The notes beneath the pieces were generated by a model, which was not told where the DNA came from, ran no database searches, and saw only the letters and a program-made list of their open reading frames with translations. The translations under genes were made by a program, and so were the position numbers. From the NCBI RefSeq assembly GCF_013387455.1, contig NZ_VWNC01000001.1:186001-250000 (forward strand): DNA of 64,000 bases, read 5' to 3'. How positions within the stretch are numbered: position 1 is the first letter of the stretch; each line of letters starts with the position of its first letter. Origin of the DNA: Mariprofundus sp. NF. GTDB taxonomy: Bacteria > Pseudomonadota > Zetaproteobacteria > Mariprofundales > Mariprofundaceae. Positions 62,396 through 64,000 of the stretch are shown in pieces.

Positions 62396-64000
62396 AGAAT
62401 CTTCTACTTCTATCCAGCGCCAGCTCCAGATCTTTTTCGTGTTAACACTTGGATTTACCGTGCTCGTGATGGGCGGCGTGTGGATCGGTCACAATCAGGT
62501 GTTACTCGAGAGGGAGGCTGAGAGGGTGCTGATTGTTGAAGGTGACATCATAGGCGCGGCAGCAAGGCCGGCTATGATGTTCAACGATCAGCGCATGGCT
62601 GCTGAGCTGTTGCAATCGATGCAGTTTGATCCCGACATCTCCATGGTGAAACTGTTCACCTATGACGGTCAGAGCCTGTTTACCTATGCTGCAGAAGACG
62701 ATACTGCTGCCAGGGTGCAACCGGTTAACTTTCAACAGCTGCAGAGTATCGATTTTTCTGACGGAAGATTACGCCTCTACAGGGTTGTAAAACATAAAGG
62801 TGAAGCGGTTGGTGTTATCTATCTGGAGTCCCGCCTTGACCACCTGAAAGAGAGTCAGCGTACCGGTTATATTACGGTGTTGATGGTCATGCTCGGCTCT
62901 CTGTTTCTGGGCCTAATGCTGGCATCGCGGTTGCAGAAGAGGATCGCTTCGCCGATCAGCGCACTGGCTGAATTGATGCGCAAGATGGGCCATGATCGTG
63001 ACTATTCACTCAGAGCCGATAGCCCGACCTATAACAGGGAGACTGAAGAGCTTCTGGTTGGTTTTAATCAGATGGCGGATGAGATTGAAAATAGTTTTCA
63101 CACCATCAAAGAGAATCACAGAGACCTGAAGGAGGGTGAAGTTCGCTTCAGGAATGTTGTGGAACTTGCGCCTATGCCAGTAGTGATCAGCCGACCTGCT
63201 GATGGAGAGATCCTACTTTTTAATGGTGCAGCTGCTCAGATGTTCGGCTTCGAGGGCAAGCAGAGTGAAGATACCAAGACCCTGAAGTTCTACAGGCAAC
63301 CCGAAGACCGGCAGGAGCTGCTCGGCACGTTGAAGCAGGAGGGTAAGGTTGTCGGCAAGGAGATAGAGGCTGTTGATAGTAATGGCGATCCATTCTGGGT
63401 TTCGCTCTCTATGAGCCGGATAACATTTGAGTCTGAGCCGGCACTGTTCACTGCCTTTATGGATATTTCTGACCAGAAGAGCATCGAGAAGAGGCTGGAG
63501 GAGCAGGTATCTGAAAGGACATCTGAACTCAAAAACACCCGTGATGAGTTACAGTCGACACTGGATAATATGCTCGATACCTACTACCGCCTCTCTTCAG
63601 ACGGCGCGGTTGTCTGGGCATCGAGTGCTGTTCACTCGCTGCTCGGTTACTCGCTTGAAGAGGTGACCGGTATGCCAATGAAAGCGCTGTGGCTTGATAG
63701 CTGTGGCTTTGCTCAATCGGTGGCTGCTTTGAGAGAGAACAGTGGCGTTCTGATGAACTATAAAATTCAGCTCAAACACCGTGATGGCCAGCTGATCTGG
63801 TGCTCACTATCAGCGCATCTGATTATCGATCAGCAGGGTGAGGTGGTCGGTATTGAAGGGGTGGTTCGCGATATCTCACTGCAGGTAGAGGCTGAAACGC
63901 AGAAGCAGGAGATGGAGAAGAAGATGGCGCATGTGCAGCGGCTGGAGTCGCTGGGTGTACTGGCCGGTGGCATCGCGCATGACTTTAACAATATATTGGC
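62388..64000 (+). CDS. Sensor histidine kinase, CHASE8-like/HAMP/PAS/PAS/HisKA, cut by window edge
   Basis: 537 residues are visible; open at 64000. ATG at 62388 behind GGGAGGG overlaps the upstream stop (ATGAATAG). TM1 is about 12-32. The periplasmic domain (about 33-155, REAERVLIVEGDIIGAAARPAMMFND) resembles the CHASE8 sensor of YfiN. TM2 is about 160-182, then HAMP, a PAS domain (about 255-375), a coiled coil and a second PAS (about 390-505). The last residues GGIAHDFNNIL are the HisKA phospho-acceptor box. So an YfiR-type input feeds a kinase rather than a cyclase, unless more domains follow. Confidence 0.88.
   Translation, partial: MNRESSTSIQRQLQIFFVLTLGFTVLVMGGVWIGHNQVLLEREAERVLIVEGDIIGAAARPAMMFNDQRMAAELLQSMQFDPDISMVKLFTYDGQSLFTYAAEDDTAARVQPVNFQQLQSIDFSDGRLRLYRVVKHKGEAVGVIYLESRLDHLKESQRTGYITVLMVMLGSLFLGLMLASRLQKRIASPISALAELMRKMGHDRDYSLRADSPTYNRETEELLVGFNQMADEIENSFHTIKENHRDLKEGEVRFRNVVELAPMPVVISRPADGEILLFNGAAAQMFGFEGKQSEDTKTLKFYRQPEDRQELLGTLKQEGKVVGKEIEAVDSNGDPFWVSLSMSRITFESEPALFTAFMDISDQKSIEKRLEEQVSERTSELKNTRDELQSTLDNMLDTYYRLSSDGAVVWASSAVHSLLGYSLEEVTGMPMKALWLDSCGFAQSVAALRENSGVLMNYKIQLKHRDGQLIWCSLSAHLIIDQQGEVVGIEGVVRDISLQVEAETQKQEMEKKMAHVQRLESLGVLAGGIAHDFNNIL

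Overview
This is a bacterial chromosomal window at roughly 50-55% GC (estimated by eye). It is densely packed and most neighbouring genes are co-directional. Gene content is Pseudomonadota-like: glutamyl-Q tRNA(Asp) synthetase, CsrA beside aspartokinase, ExbB/ExbD, ComEC, and a murA-hisG-hisD-hisC-hisB-hisH-hisA-hisF block of the beta/gamma type. Overall resemblance makes me think of a Zetaproteobacterium (Mariprofundus-like). That is an inference from memory, not a search. No rRNA, tRNA, insertion sequence, prophage or CRISPR was found.

Layout. 1-3700: lipoprotein, ispG (isoprenoids), hisS. 3700-12800: ppk2, cysM, gluQ and a CPA-type antiporter on the minus strand, then a YajR-like MFS transporter, a long-form gpmI and a DUF4126 membrane protein on the plus strand. 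12771-13240: a tandem 74-bp hairpin array ending in a terminator-like hairpin. 13290-18800: minus-strand polA operon and a beta-hydroxyacid dehydrogenase. 18800-23860: metA-metY methionine synthesis behind a structured leader, a decayed yaaA fragment, intact yaaA, ribD. 23900-36160: hybrid histidine kinase, comEC, exbB-exbD-lysC-csrA, proS, lytic transglycosylase, hemerythrin, UDG family 5, rdgB, rph.

36174-41020 looks like a periplasmic thiol and copper module. dsbC and a TlpA-type thioredoxin are divergent from a CGCGCH-motif protein, a Met-rich outer-membrane barrel, a Tat-exported 13-Cys Csp1-like copper storage protein, a PCuAC chaperone and a His/Met-rich lipoprotein. ftsY follows.

42000-54190 is more accessory: small lipoproteins, acnA, a WrbA-like flavoprotein, a perfect decamer tandem array, a secreted protein with two POTRA domains and no barrel, folE, and two low-GC genes each bracketed by copies of one hairpin element (cassette-like). 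These are followed by thrB and a diguanylate cyclase with a periplasmic CxxCH haem motif. 54315-61692 is murA plus the histidine operon, interrupted by three repeat elements that sit over the start regions of hisC, hisH and hisF. The window ends with a YfiR-like periplasmic protein overlapping a CHASE8-like/HAMP/PAS/PAS histidine kinase that runs off the edge.

The most unusual signals are: (1) the 74-bp hairpin array, whose stems covary and whose loops present CAGGA, a CsrB-like layout in a window that also encodes CsrA; (2) related CAGGA hairpins just upstream of hisC and hisH; (3) the cassette-like repeats around 50 kb; (4) the Csp1 copper module; (5) the haem-binding diguanylate cyclase; (6) the barrel-less two-POTRA protein.
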